Positions 50,225 to 62,524 are shown, counted from the first letter of the stretch. The stretch: 64,000 nucleotides of DNA from Rodentolepis nana (GCA_900617975.1 UZAE01000011.1:1-64000); one strand, 5' to 3'. The notes: generated by a model not told the origin, from the sequence alone. Translations and numbers: made by a program.

Positions 50225-53120
50225 CGTGTGCTTCACACACTTAGCGAGTTTACAAAAATGGGGTTTAAAATTGCTACCAGTTATGGCAAAGGCATAGAAA
50301 CCCTTTTTATTTTAGCCAAACAAAGACCGTCCTTCATAGCATGCTCTATCCTAACCGATTATTCCCTATTTCCCTATTAAGTTCAACTAACTTTCTCATC
50401 ATTAGCATAAATTGAAAGAATTATGAATACTGTTTCAGTGACATTTTTTATACCCTAAACTTTACCAAATTGAAAAACTCAGGAAAAATATGTATTTCGA
50501 GTGATTTAAAGCTCTTTTCATAAATTAAAGTGCAAATTAGGTAAGTTAATTTTATTTGACTAGACCAAGACACTTCAAATTGTTTTGTTCTAAAATGCAT
50601 TCCATAAAAATTGGCTACTTTCTAATTTAAAGTAAATAAGTAACCTCACAAATTTTCATTCAGAGTTCATTTAAATAGCAATGCCTAAGGCTAAGAGCGA
50701 TATCTGATTTGTTTAAACGTGTCTGTGCATATCTTTCGATTTTATTGATTACTCACTCAGGATACAAGCAATGAAACCAAGTCTAGTCTATTAGCACACA
50801 TGGAGATGACTAAATTCGCTTTCACAAAAAGATTGGTACATTCTTTATGAAATATTATCTTTACAGTGATTGGGAATTCAGTACAAATATCTACCACTAT
50901 ACAAATTAATAGTGCTTAGTATTTTATTAACAAATGAAAGTAAAAGTTAATTAACTACCAGCTAGTAAAAAACTAATTCAGTGTTATTTAAACAACTTTA
51001 ATGTTTTATTGATTTACCCTCCCTCTTCTCTGTGTCAGTTGCTAAGTTATTTGCGCAATTTTAGCACACTTTTAACATTGCCAACAAAGGATTAAAAAAT
51101 GACAAGTTTTAATGCGTTTATGAAAAAGCTAATGGAACCGGATACTGTCCGGAATACGAAATACTTATCGTCCTCTAGGCGCGATATTAGGGAAGCGGCT
51201 AATAACAGGAAATGATCGATAAAGATAGCAAAAAAGACAGCATTGGCGAGTGAAAACTTCCTGTGCGTGGGGTATTTTCAGGTCAAATTACTTTTAAATT
51301 GTAAATAAAAAATGATTTTCTAAGAAGATAATATGATGTTCCATTGGCATAGATAAAGCTATACCAAAGTGCAATAACGGAGCATGTAGGAATGACTTCG
51401 ATTTAGTATTACTGTCCTAATTATTAATATCATCTTCTTTCTGAAAATATAGCAGTTTAAAAACAGTATGTATGAAAATTTTTTTCCTTGAATGATAGTT
51501 AACAATTAATATGTCTGATGAGCTAAGCTTTGAATCCCCCTCCCTTTTATTTTCTCTGCAACATTAGGACAGAGGTTGACAGCTGAGAGTAGTAGAGTTA
51601 TTGGAAACTGGAAGAAGGTAGACCAAATAGTGTAGTGATCGTTGAAGAACAGTATGAAGGTAGGCGAAAGGGAATTCAAGATTGTCGGGTAAACAACATA
51701 TTTAGGGAGGGACCTTGGTTGCTTCGATTCTTCCACTGCGAATTGGAAGGAAGCATCTGAATTGATTGACTTGGCGTGACCGATATCGTTGCTTCCCCTT
51801 GACTAGTTATGGGAAGAAGTGAAGAAGTTGAAATAGGGGAAAAAATAAATAATTTGTGTTTAATCATGAGAGTTTCATTGTTGAATTCTATTTGTGAAGA
51901 TATCAAGAGTACAATAGCCTATATTCTTATTAATGCGAGAATACAAATTTAATCTCAGGTCAAGTTATGGAAGTACTCATTTTGGCTTGTGTTCCGTAGC
52001 TTATAAATACAGAGGAATTTCCTTAATGCATCAATTGTATTGGTGGATACCAGTCTACTTAGAGAGTTTTCTGTGATGATTTTCTCTATTCTACACATGT
52101 AGAAATGATTAATCACATTAAGTAATCCATTCGTTGATACATGAGAACACAAAGGGTGGTCCAGCAATCGTGGAATATATCGAAAATCGGAGATCCATTT
52201 GTGAGAATAACATTAAATGGAATGGCGATTTAATCACTCCGGAGGAAATATCTGAATGAACCCCTGATTAGCTACAATACAAAATGCAAAATGTGTTCGA
52301 ATTCGTGCAAATTTTCTCGATACTTCTGAATATGCATCAATTTATACTGATTTATAAATATTCCACATCACTCGCTATAATCAGGGCCAATCAAAAGACA
52401 AAGTAAGTGGAAATAGGGCTCAGAATTAAAGGCGGAAAAATAAAGAGAGCTTAAGGAGTGTGAAAGTGTTATTGGGTAATTGCAAGATAGCTGAATTTAA
52501 ACGTATAGTGTACTTTTTACAACGTCATTGCAATTAATCGAGTTTCGACTCTTCCTTACAAAGGCGCTTCTTGTTCCCTGCTAATACGCAGATAATAGCG
52601 TACGAAGTAACCCATTAGAAATCCATAAATTTCAAACCATCTCTCTCACTCTCTCTCTCTCTCTCCTCGTCACTCTTGATTTTTGGAGGGCCTTATGCGT
52701 AAAACCTGAAGTTTATTGGGTATTAACCCCCTCCTTTATGGCTTATATTGAAATCACATAAGCGAAAAATGGTTTCAATGTTTTAAACAGCAAGATTTTT
52801 GACTTAGGGCAAAGTACATAAAATGTACAAATTTATAGTGCGAATGAACTCAACTTACAGTGGTTGACAGCAAGGTAAAAATTAATATATTATATATTAT
52901 GATGAGAGCAAAGTATCAGAGTATCAATGGAACAAGATTTAACAATATTTGTTCACTTGGATTGTAATTCCTTATTCGTCACCTGAACTTTGATAAAATT
53001 AATTGCCACGATAACGCTTGATAAGCGGTTGTTTAGCTATGATAGCCGACATTGCTACCTCGATTAATGTTACATTCCAGAGGTTATGATAAATAAATGG
53101 TCTAGCTGATTAACCTATTG
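50225..53120. other. Intergenic, no recognised gene
   Basis: AT-rich. A GC-richer patch at 51520-51830 has overlapping open frames on the minus strand behind an acceptor-like sequence, without recognisable homology. A (CT)n tract lies at about 52641-52666. Confidence 0.35.
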
Positions 53121-53136
53121 ACAGCTCCATAATAGT

Positions 53137-53430
53137 ATTTATTTATATCAAATGGCAGGCGTTTTGATGGGTATCATTAGCCCTTTAGTTGACTTCAGGC
53201 TTCACAGAGAGGAAGGAACATCAAATTGAAAAAAGTCGAGAGGAGGGGAACAGAAGAGTTTCAAAGACGAAGGTTGAAAATTTAGAAAATTTGTGATGTA
53301 GTACTGTGGAAGTGATCGAATATGACACACAGTGGGGTCAGAGGTCAACTGCCGATTAATAGACTTTTTTGCCGTATGAGTATACGTTGCCCAGGGTGCA
53401 CCACGTGGAGGCAAGTCTATCGCACACCCC
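53137..53430 (-). mobile_element. SINE-like element, copy 10
   Basis: A reverse-strand copy flanked by a perfect 13-bp duplication GCTCCATAATAGT (53124-53136 and 53431-53443). The middle has a short deletion beside the GTCATGG segment. Confidence 0.93.
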
Positions 53431-53509
53431 GCTCCATAATAGTCAAGGTAGCGCGGGGGGTTTAAACTGTTTCCCCCTGTTATGTACATAAACATATTTA
53501 AACAGCCAA

Positions 53510-53860
53510 CACAAGGAAGAGGGAGAGAGAGAGCGTTCTGCATAATTCATAAATCGAGAGGAAACACAAGGAGTTGGCAGGAAGTGTAATGGTCGAGAGG
53601 GGTGTTGGGCGGGAGGAAGGGGAGGGGGCGGGATAGAATTGTGGAGGGCTTCGTGGAGGTGTGCGAATACTGTAATTCGCGTGCAATTCTCACTTTGTCC
53701 GTTTCTTCTTCCTACTCCCTTGAGGCCTTGGTGTGTGCGTTCACGTGTGGAAGAAAGAAGCATTCGCGCCTCATCAATAATTCAGTCGGCTTCGCCTCAG
53801 AGTTGCACAAATGCAATAGGGTGTATGGCAGTATTTTTGCCTTAAAAATGTTTACTTTCA
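53510..53860. promoter_or_regulatory. GC-rich, purine-skewed island
   Basis: A G/A-rich strand (GAGGGAGAGAGAGAGCG; GGGCGGGAGGAAGGGGAGGG near 53605-53625) followed by CG-containing sequence to about 53800, in AT-rich surroundings. The GGGCGGG and GGGGCGGGA cores look like GC boxes. Several open frames overlap here because stop codons are rare in such sequence, and none has a known domain. Promoter or first exon of an unseen gene is possible. Confidence 0.3.
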
Positions 53861-54348
53861 CTCAAAATACCAGTAAAACTTTTGGGTAATTGAGAAGTGG
53901 TCTACAAATAATTCCACATAAGGGGCGTTTAAAACCTTCGAGGTCCATTATATGACTTCAGTGAGAGGAAATAGATAAAGAGCCACCCAGCAGCACGGTA
54001 TGTTATTGATTGGTGAGAAGTTGTCATTTATGCATTGACTTGAGGTCTCTGTGGTGTTGAGTTTAGCTCACATATATGCATTTTTTGTAATGATTTTGAC
54101 CATTTTTCTTCCGGCATTCAAAGAACCACTTTCACTTTGTGGTGGAAGTAGTTAGTTTTTCTTGCCTGAGTTTGTGAAGCAATTAAGGCGTAAGTCTGGC
54201 AGTCGGAGGTAATAAGTAAAATGTCAGTTGACGGATACTCAGTGGTATTGCTGCGAGAATGGCAAAATGCGGGTGATCTCGAAGAACGATTTCAGGAAGC
54301 CTTCCTTCTGCCAAAATTTTAAGGCAAGACATCATTCCTGCTAAATAT

Positions 54349-54674
54349 TTATTTATTTATATCAAATTGCAGGCGTTTTGATAGTTATTATTAACCCTAG
54401 AGCTGACTTCGGGGCTTCAGAGAGAGGAGAAGGAACATCATAGTGACAAAAAGTCGAGAGTGGGAATTGAATAGTGACTCACAGATGTAAAAGAGACAGA
54501 CATAAAGGTAGAGAAAAAAGGTAAGGTGAGTATTGTGGAGATGGTCGAATATGACTTACAGTAGAGTCATGGTAGTTTGAAGTCAGAAGTCAACTGCCGG
54601 TTGATAGACTTTTTTGCCGTATGAGTATACGTTGCCCAGGTGCGCCACGTGGAGGTAAGTCTATTGCTCACCCC
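54349..54674 (-). mobile_element. SINE-like element, copy 11
   Basis: A reverse-strand copy with TTTATTTATTTAT tail side and head GTGGAGGTAAGTCTATTGC. It is flanked by a 14-bp duplication with one mismatch (TTCCTGCTAAATAT at 54335-54348; TTCCTTCTAAATAT at 54675-54688). Confidence 0.92.
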
Positions 54675-54689
54675 TTCCTTCTAAATATC

Positions 54690-55450
54690 TGAATTAGTAG
54701 TTGGTGTCACCTTGTTTTCAAAACATTCCGGGCTTACGTCGTTTGAGAGCTTTAATTTGAGGTGATTGATTGGTAACTGCACGAGATAGAGATTTATAGC
54801 CCCCCGCTCCTATTTTTTGCGAATATTACTGATAGCGGCTAGAAGGACTCCAACAAAAATAGTGCAAAAAGTACTTTAGTTTAATTATATCTCGCTACTT
54901 ATTTCACTTCTGTTCATTCGTAATTTAATAGGGAGGGGGTGGGGGGGGGGGGTTGACTCTTTGCTCCTCTTTTAAGTTGACTTAAATAGGGAAAAATGCT
55001 CTTCAATACACAATTTTGTCATTTAATGATAGTTGGTGAAAATAATCACATCTTAACAACATTTCATAACTGTGAAATTATATATATTTTTTAAATACCT
55101 CGAAATTGTCTTTTTTTATGGAAGATATGTTCAGAATAAAATACTGAAATAAATAAATAAAATACAATCTTGCAATCATATTTCCGAAAAAAACACTTCT
55201 TAATCGAGAGTAGGTCCTTTATTTTATTTAAAAGTAATTTGTAAAGGAACTCGTCAATTTTTGATGGCAATGGTTTATTCCAACTACCTTTGAAGGAATT
55301 ATGAGAAAGTAGAAATCACTGCTTACTGTACTCGTTAGGTAGAAGAATTTATTCAATTAACTAAGCCCATTGGGAGGTTATCCCTATAATTGGAGGAAAA
55401 GTTACACCAAATAAAACACGACGAGAAGGCAATAACATTTATTTATTTGT
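54690..55450. other. Spacer with poly-G tract
   Basis: No gene seen. A G-rich run with one T interruption lies at 54931-54952. Confidence 0.4.
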
Positions 55451-55463
55451 ATTTATTCACAGT

Positions 55464-55783
55464 GGGGTGTGCGATAGATTTACCTCCACGTGGTGCACCC
55501 TGGGCAACGTATACTCATACGGCAAAAAAGTCTATTAACCGGCAGCTGACTTCTCACTTCAAACTACCATGGCCTGACTGCTTGTCATATTCGACCCCTT
55601 TCACAGTACGCATCTTACCTTATTCTCTACCTTTGTGTCTGTCTGCCTCTTTTACATCTGTGAATCGCTCTTCTGATCCCCCCCCCCCCCTCGACTTTCT
55701 GCTACTTTGATTAACCTTCCTTCTGTGAAGCCCGAAGTCAGCTAAATGGCTAATGATAGCTATCAAAATAAATAAATAAATAA
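55464..55783 (+). mobile_element. SINE-like element, copy 12
   Basis: A full-length plus-strand copy close to consensus, with a long AAATAAATAAATAAATAAAT tail. Perfect 13-bp duplication ATTTATTCACAGT at 55451-55463 and 55784-55796. The internal C tract is expanded to about 14 C (from 55678). It looks like one of the youngest copies. Confidence 0.95.
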
Positions 55784-55796
55784 ATTTATTCACAGT

Positions 55797-56545
55797 TATT
55801 TATTCAATTACTATGCCATTGATCGACGAGAAGTATTTACAACTAGGCAAATGCAATACGTGAAAGCATGTATAAGTTTGGGTAAAATTTGAACTCACTT
55901 TAAAACTTCCTATCCTTACAGACTTAAGAAAATCTCCTTGAATAGTCATGTTAAACCCACATAAGTCCCATCACTGAATGAGAAGGTCTCGAAGTATTCG
56001 ATTAAATACGAACTTAGAAACATTTTTTTATTTATAGCATGAACCTATTATTGGCAAATAGCCGACCCTGAATCGAGTGAACTCAAGCGATCAGCATTTT
56101 GTTATATACATATTTGTTGGTGACAGTAACAAATTTTAAGTTATTCAAGTTGTCATAAGCAACCACTCAAATTAAGTTAATTTTCTAAAAGCTCGAATGT
56201 AGTGGAAACTGAGTAAAGCAGAGGCCAAGAGAACAAAAATTGTGTAAATGAAATTTGAAAAAAATTAGGTTATAATGTTATCAAGCTTGAACCATCCGAT
56301 GAATGAAGAAAATCAACCTTTTTTGGTGCCCACCTCTTTATCATTTCCTTTACAGGGCAAATGACTCCACTTACATGGTCACATATTCAAGAACTTTCGC
56401 GGGATTACAAATCTCACAGTATATGCTTTGTAATGCACAATTCTAGTGATCGGATTGTTTTCATATTCGCTGTCTTAATTTACAGAAATTTCTTAGACAG
56501 CATTCTTGGCCTTCCATTTATGGACATTTAGATGTTGCATGTCGC
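55797..56545. other. Spacer, nothing recognised
   Basis: AT-rich spacer between SINE copies 12 and 13, no gene seen. Confidence 0.4.
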
Positions 56546-56561
56546 CTAGTGATTTCATCAT

Positions 56562-56866
56562 TTATTTATATCAAATGGCAGGTGTTTTGATAGTTATCAT
56601 TAGCCCTCTAGTTGATTTCAGGCTTCACAGAGGGGATGGAACATCAAAGTGAAAAAAGTTGAGAGGGGGAGGGAACAGAAGAGTGTTGCAAAGAGCAGAC
56701 ACAAAGGCAGGAAAAAGATGAGGTGAGTACTGTGGAAGTAGACGAATATGACATTCAGTGGGGTCATGGTAGTTTTTAAGTCATCTGTCGGTTTATAGAC
56801 ATTTTTTGCCGTATGAGTATACGTTGCCCAGGGTGCACCACGTGGAAGTTAGTCTATCGCACACCC
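56562..56866 (-). mobile_element. SINE-like element, copy 13
   Basis: A reverse-strand copy flanked by a 14-bp duplication with one mismatch (AGTGATTTCATCAT 56548-56561; AGTGCTTTCATCAT 56867-56880). The splice-donor motif is altered here (GAAGTTAGT). Confidence 0.92.
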
Positions 56867-56880
56867 AGTGCTTTCATCAT

Positions 56881-59110
56881 AGACCAAGGAAATTTTCATT
56901 GTGGTTAACTGATCTGTGAAAATTTTAGATCAAAATTTAATTAAAAATCTGTGATCACATCCCTTCCTGTTCACTGATTTATGTTTAATCGTAAAATGAA
57001 ATACAATTTTACTTGAAAAAAATATAATTCACAGACAACTTAACTAAGCAGATTTTTTTAAAAATATCCATCTTAATTTGAAATCCAATCAATGTAGGAT
57101 TTTGAAGCAGGAAAAAATAGTTGAACAAATATAAATAAACAAAATTTTATAAATGCCGAAAAATTAATATTTAATTAACGAATGGAAAACTAAAGCTTTT
57201 GCAAATTTAAATTTTGTGAATGGAATAGAGTTGAGAAGTTTCAAAACATTTCAAGATTTATAAGATGCATAAAAGTGCAAAATGCAGTCTTCAATTATGT
57301 TAAAAAGGCGGAAAGGCGGTATCTTTTCACTGTTTAAGATAAATTCAAAAACGAAGACGATAACTTCCTGAAAGCTCAAAGCAGCAATAAAAGCACTCTT
57401 TAAAGTTACCCTTTTTTCTTATATTTAAATTTTGTTTATCTTAAAACTATGCGGACCGATTTCCAAAAATCATTTTTTTTTAATTTGTGTAATTCCGTGA
57501 ATTTATTTACAGGGTTATCGGATTCTCTGTCTAGAGGAAAATGGTTTCCCGTTGTTTTTTTTTATTTTTAGAAAATGTGCCTTATCATGTTAGTGTGTCT
57601 AAATACTCCATTAAAGATCTCCCTTTGGAAAAATAACACTTATACAATTTAACTAATCGTTTTTTTTTCCTGAAGGTTACAGGGGTTTAATACACGATCT
57701 ATCCATGATTTATTCTCAGCAGCCTATATGGCATATTATCCTAGTATAGAGAGGGCCCTCAAAATTGCTAAGCTACCTCAATTATATGAAAGAAGCTGAT
57801 ATCTGCCAAATACAGCGTATATTGTAATTAGGCTTCAGCTAGTATGATTAGTATTTGAATACATTTAATGTGATTTAAATGGGCGGTAATAGCTGACCGA
57901 TTGAGAAGGCCTCTGCAAACACGATCGCGCCAACCAGAACGTTTGGATATCCAGTTTAATCGAGTTAGGAGTGCGTACACCACAATGTTCTACCTGGAAA
58001 CTGGGATTTGAGATTTTGAGGATTTTAAAAAATTTCGTACGTAGTGAAATCGGCGGACAATGATCTTTTTCCCATTTTAATAATTATTGTTTGTTTTGAG
58101 TGAATTTTTTGTGCAATATCTACTGCAATTAACTCTTGTTAGTGAGTATTATCCATAAAATGGCTGGGTTATTAAAAGAAAAGAAAATGCATTCAAATGG
58201 TAGTCAATTGCTCGACAACACTAGACTACACTTCAGGCCTTAATTCGCAGATAAACTTCGAGGAAAAAGTCGAAAATCTGATATTTGGAACAGTCGAATT
58301 TAAAATTATTGATTGCGCAATTTGTTTTAAAAACTAAAACTGTCACAGATTTACCCAGATTTAGTCCTTATCGAACTGTTTAGATGCTACTTCATAAATA
58401 TAAATTTACAATTTTAGATTTCTAATCTTTTCAATACTTTATAAGAATTTGACACTTTTGAAGATTTCATTCACTTCCAAATTTTCGCACCATAAAAAGA
58501 AATTCAAATTTGTTTCCAGGTGTTGAGGCATTCGTGTTTATTTAGGCTTATTGTAACAGGAGAGCAACAGTGAACTGGCGTGCAAAATATTTGGATTGAT
58601 ATAAATTTTGGTTTACAATCCATGCTAATTAAAATTCCAAATGTCTAAATGAAAGGCAAAAGTTTGTGTGAAAAATACATTTCAAGATATATAGCCTATA
58701 AAACTCTGGCTTCAAATTCAAAATTCTTGATAGAAGAACACAAATTTCACCCTTTTATGAGCGCCTAACTTTCTATAAGTTAAACATGCACTTGATGAGA
58801 TGTTAATTGAAGAAGAAATGATTCACGTCCTCCTATCAACCAAATCACATGCGCGCACACACACACACACACACAATTGAAACGAAGAGAAGAGATTGAA
58901 TTATACGTGCCCAGTCAACAAGGCACGCACTTGTGTCGACTGAACATCGTGCATGAGAAAGGAGGCAGAATGATTCAGTGAGTGCGCTTATTGCCAGCCA
59001 GAATTGGAATACGCAAGTGACCAGCAAGTCACAATATTTCAGAAAATAGAGAGTGCCTTATATAATAGTAGCGATACCAGTCTGTTATAAGCAATCACTA
59101 AGATCTTAAT
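56881..59110. other. Intergenic, nothing recognised
   Basis: AT-rich. A (CA)n microsatellite lies at about 58856-58875. No gene recognised. Confidence 0.4.
58856..58875 (+). repeat. (CA)n microsatellite
   Basis: About ten CA units following GCGCG. Confidence 0.9.
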
Positions 59111-59126
59111 TGGCGACTGCCAAATA

Positions 59127-59445
59127 GTTATTTACTTCAAATGGCAGGGGTTTTGATAGCTATCATTAGCCTTTTAGCTGCCTTCAGGTTTCACAGAGGG
59201 GAAAAACATCGAAGTGAGAAAAATTCAAGAGGGGGGGGGGCAGATGAGAGATTTACAGATGTAAAATAGACAGACAGACACAAAGGCAGAGAAGGTGAGT
59301 ACTGAAGAAGTGGTCGACTATGACATACAGTGGGGGTCATGGTAGTTAGTAGTCCGAAGTCAAATGCCGGTTTATGGACTTTTTGCCGTATGAGTATACG
59401 TTGCCCAGGGTACATTACGTGGTGGTAAGTCTATCTCACGCCCCC
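59127..59445 (-). mobile_element. SINE-like element, copy 14
   Basis: A reverse-strand copy with a perfect 13-bp duplication CGACTGCCAAATA (59114-59126 and 59446-59458). It contains a G-run expansion near 59231 at the same internal tract expanded in copy 12. Confidence 0.93.
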
Positions 59446-59478
59446 CGACTGCCAAATATAAGGACTATTGAAGTCACT

Positions 59479-59819
59479 TGTAAGTGGATTGCTACACTAA
59501 TAAGCCTTGATTTATGCTCAGTAATCTCTATGACAAGTTCTCCAAGTTTGGAATGGTTCCAAGGATTAGTTAAGTTACCCCAAAGCTATGAAGAAAACAG
59601 ACGTTTGACATGAAATACGTTTATTTGAGATGTCTTATTCAAATGAGTTGAGTCATTTAAATACAATGGAGGGTTTGTTAAGCCAGGCAAGGACAATTGA
59701 TTGGTGGCCGGTTGATATTTCTCTAGGCTCACGATCGCACTTGCGTCCGACGCGACGAGTAGCACGCCGCACCTTCGAGTCTGTCTGCGTGCGCATGTGA
59801 TTTCTTTGTTCGCTCCACA
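59479..59819 (+). mobile_element. LTR-like element (solo LTR), copy H
   Basis: Begins TGTAAGTGGATTGCTACACT and ends TTCGCTCCACA. It is complete, about 341 bp, with the middle motif ACGTTTATTTGAGATGTCTT and the CGACGCGACGAGTAGCACGC block. It starts 20 bp beyond the duplication flanking SINE copy 14. No clear flanking duplication of its own. Confidence 0.75.
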
Positions 59820-59824
59820 AATAC

Positions 59825-62200
59825 ACAGTTCTAAAATCAATTACTGTGAAGATGGAACCAGCTGAAGCCTTCTTCCAATGCACCTGACTTCAAAGCATCA
59901 CTTAAGATGTTCGAGAACAGAAAGACCAGCAGACCATTCCTTAAAAGACGAAAGAATGGAGGGGATTGAGTGGACAAAGATTCTTATTAGAGGAATTGGA
60001 TATGTATAATTTCTCACTGTTTGAGAATTCAGATTTAGGGAATTATTGCAAGTACTCGGAGCTTATTTATCAGTTGGGTATCTGGTCATATTGCCTTGAT
60101 TTTTGTGTTTATTCCTACCAATGGGCGCATGCAGATAAATTTAGGGAAAATAGTGTTGAAGAAGAGCTCACTATTATAATTAAATTAATTCCATATCACA
60201 GTTAATTAAATTACAGAAATCAAAACTCTTCATTTTCATTATTAATTAGCCCAGGGGCACATTAAGATTGCTCCTTAGAACATATTGATTAAGAGGGAAT
60301 TGGTTAATTTAAACGCAGAAAGTAATTACGATGAGCGAAGACAAATACTTGCTTTCATAATTGTGTGAGATATATATATATATATACATTTATGAAGTTT
60401 TCACACTAATGAAGGTAAAAAAATTGGGCGAACTTTAAATATAATAGAAGACCTTGATCATGCTACAAAGAGAAAAAGGAAGTATAATAGGGTTTATGTA
60501 TTAACTCAGCTCATAAAAACGGGAGTTGTAAGAACAAGGGAGCTTTTAAAAAAGGACAGGGACTGCTATTTTTCACACTTCATTAGGATTATGTTTAGCT
60601 CATTTTGGAAGGAAAGGAATCGTTGTAGGAGGCGTTTTAAGTGTTTTGAAATACTGAATTAAAGAGCCTATTCTAATCCTTACTGGTAGTTGCGCATGAT
60701 TCATTGAGTGTACTCATTGACAGCCAGCGTTTGAGCGCACAAACAACCGGCCATTCAAAATTTTGTGACAGAATTAAGGTCTCACACGCAGATGCCCATC
60801 TCCTTTGACTCCAAGCCTAAAAATATCCAATTTCCCACAGGAAGGGCATAAATGACAAAACAAAACCCGCTCCATCGCACTTTATTCTAAGCTACCTCAG
60901 AAGAGAAATCTCTATTAATTGATGTTTTGAAAAAAATCAATTGATTTTCCCTTTCACAGTAGTGCAAACACCTCCAAATATATCGAATTTCCTTCTTGCC
61001 TTTTTAACTTACAGAATTGGCGGGAATTAATGCGTTTATCTGATCTAACTTAATTTTCGATAGTGAAATTGCCCAATAGGCAGGAGTTTATATAATAAAA
61101 AAGCTTATACCCCATTCTACTCACAATTAAGCCTTTGTAAGAATAGTGATCAGAGAAGCGATAGGGAAAATGATCACACCTTGGGTAGTTTGTAAGTGAT
61201 AACCAACATGAGTAGAAGTGAGTGAGGTTAAGTCAACATGAAGTTAAACTTTAAAAAAATATTTCTCGTAATAAATAAGCAAGATGCGGAATTAAAGTCA
61301 GCGGACGTGTTATGATGTTCTCACCACAAGTTATGGCTTGAAGGCTAATCGAAGCAATTTCAAGCTGAAGGATAACCTTCTCAATAGTCTTAATCCAGGT
61401 ACATACTTAGCAGTAAGCCAAATAATAATCACAAGTAAGACTCTTCCTTATTTATGAATAACATTCTCTTAAGTTTTAATCTGTATATTGGATTGTTTCA
61501 GAATGTTTCATCAATTGCGAGATAACATAACACTAATTCTAATAACAATGAATTAAGCAAATAACCAAGTATTTGGTTACTTAGACTTTGTGTCAGAAAT
61601 GTCAACTTTTGTACCTCATTTTGAGTTTTCTTTGGACAATGAGTGCGAAATTTGACAGCAGAAAATGTATTTTTTTATATTTTTTATAGTAGACAAGTCA
61701 TGTTAAAGTATATCTGAATTATGTTGTATAATGACATGATTTTTGAGAAAAGCACTTTGATATCAAAAGGTATTAACAATCGCAGTCTTTTTCACCAACT
61801 TTGAATCACGTTCAATTTATAAGTCCCCTATGCTCAGATCGAGATGACAGCACGAAGGGGAACAAGCATTAAGTCGTATTTTAATTTTTAATTTTTTTCA
61901 TGAAACAGGGCTCAGGACACAGGGCACAGGGAGAGATAGAGACTGAGATTATTGCGAGATCATGTTAAAATAGTAATATGAGGATGAGAGAGAGGGAGGG
62001 AGGGAGGAGGAGAGAAACAAGGGAGTAAATGCTGTGTCGACGGGACCGATTTGTCTTCGATTGGGTTTTGCCTGTACATCCTAATTGATCCTTTTAAGTT
62101 GCTGATATATTGAAATGAAGGAAATGAAGAAGAATATGTGCGAATAGACAATAAAATATTTTTAGATGGAAATGGGCTTATTAAAGCCTGGAATGCGTCT
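59825..62200. other. Intergenic, nothing recognised
   Basis: AT-rich. An open frame at 59966-60205 starts only with TTG and has no domain. A GA-rich simple tract lies near 61980-62015. Confidence 0.4.
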
Positions 62201-62203
62201 ACA

Positions 62204-62524
62204 TCACGCGAAGGTTGAAGTTTGAGAAGCTTCATTGGCGTCAGCTATCTCAGGGATTTCTTGAGGGCTTGTAGGTGACCTCGTGCTTATCAAAAAGGGC
62301 GAATGTTGAGGGAGTTGGGGATCACTAGAAATGGGGAATGCCATTGTTTGGGCTTGGAATCCATGGTGAGGAATTTGGAAATGCTGGAAACAAGGAGTGG
62401 CGCTTCTTTGAGCTTCCATGGTGGTCGGAAATGTGAGGAGACAGGAACCGACGTCTAGACTATCCCCATTGCCAGAGTCTCGGTCGGTTAAGCTATTGCG
62501 TTTGCAATTCAATCTGTCTTCAGT
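62204..62524 (-). CDS. Probable 3' terminal exon of an unidentified gene (partial)
   Basis: A frame of 106 residues runs from a good acceptor (GGTTTTCCTTTCAG|ACT, exon start 62524) to TGA at 62206-62204. It is clearly more GC-rich than its flanks. The peptide begins TEDRLNCKRNSLTDRDSGNG and is then rich in Pro, Ser, Gln, His and Thr, like the disordered C-terminus of a regulatory protein. I do not recognise the family, and no upstream exon is visible before the right edge. The reading frame length alone is within chance; composition and splice site raise the odds. Confidence 0.4.
   Translation of the reverse strand, partial: TEDRLNCKRNSLTDRDSGNGDSLDVGSCLLTFPTTMEAQRSATPCFQHFQIPHHGFQAQTMAFPISSDPQLPQHSPFLISTRSPTSPQEIPEIADANEASQTSTFA

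Noticed and set aside
29510..51530. CTGATGAG sequences (29.51 and 51.51 kb) considered as hammerhead ribozyme cores
   Set aside because: Neither is followed by a plausible stem II and GAAA partner.
51506..51906. Overlapping minus-strand frames after a polypyrimidine/AG sequence
   Set aside because: Several frames are open at once, with no homology or consistent coding signal. Kept only as a note in the intergenic entry.
59966..60205. A 79-codon frame
   Set aside because: It has no ATG start (begins TTG), no domain, and composition like the surrounding non-coding DNA.
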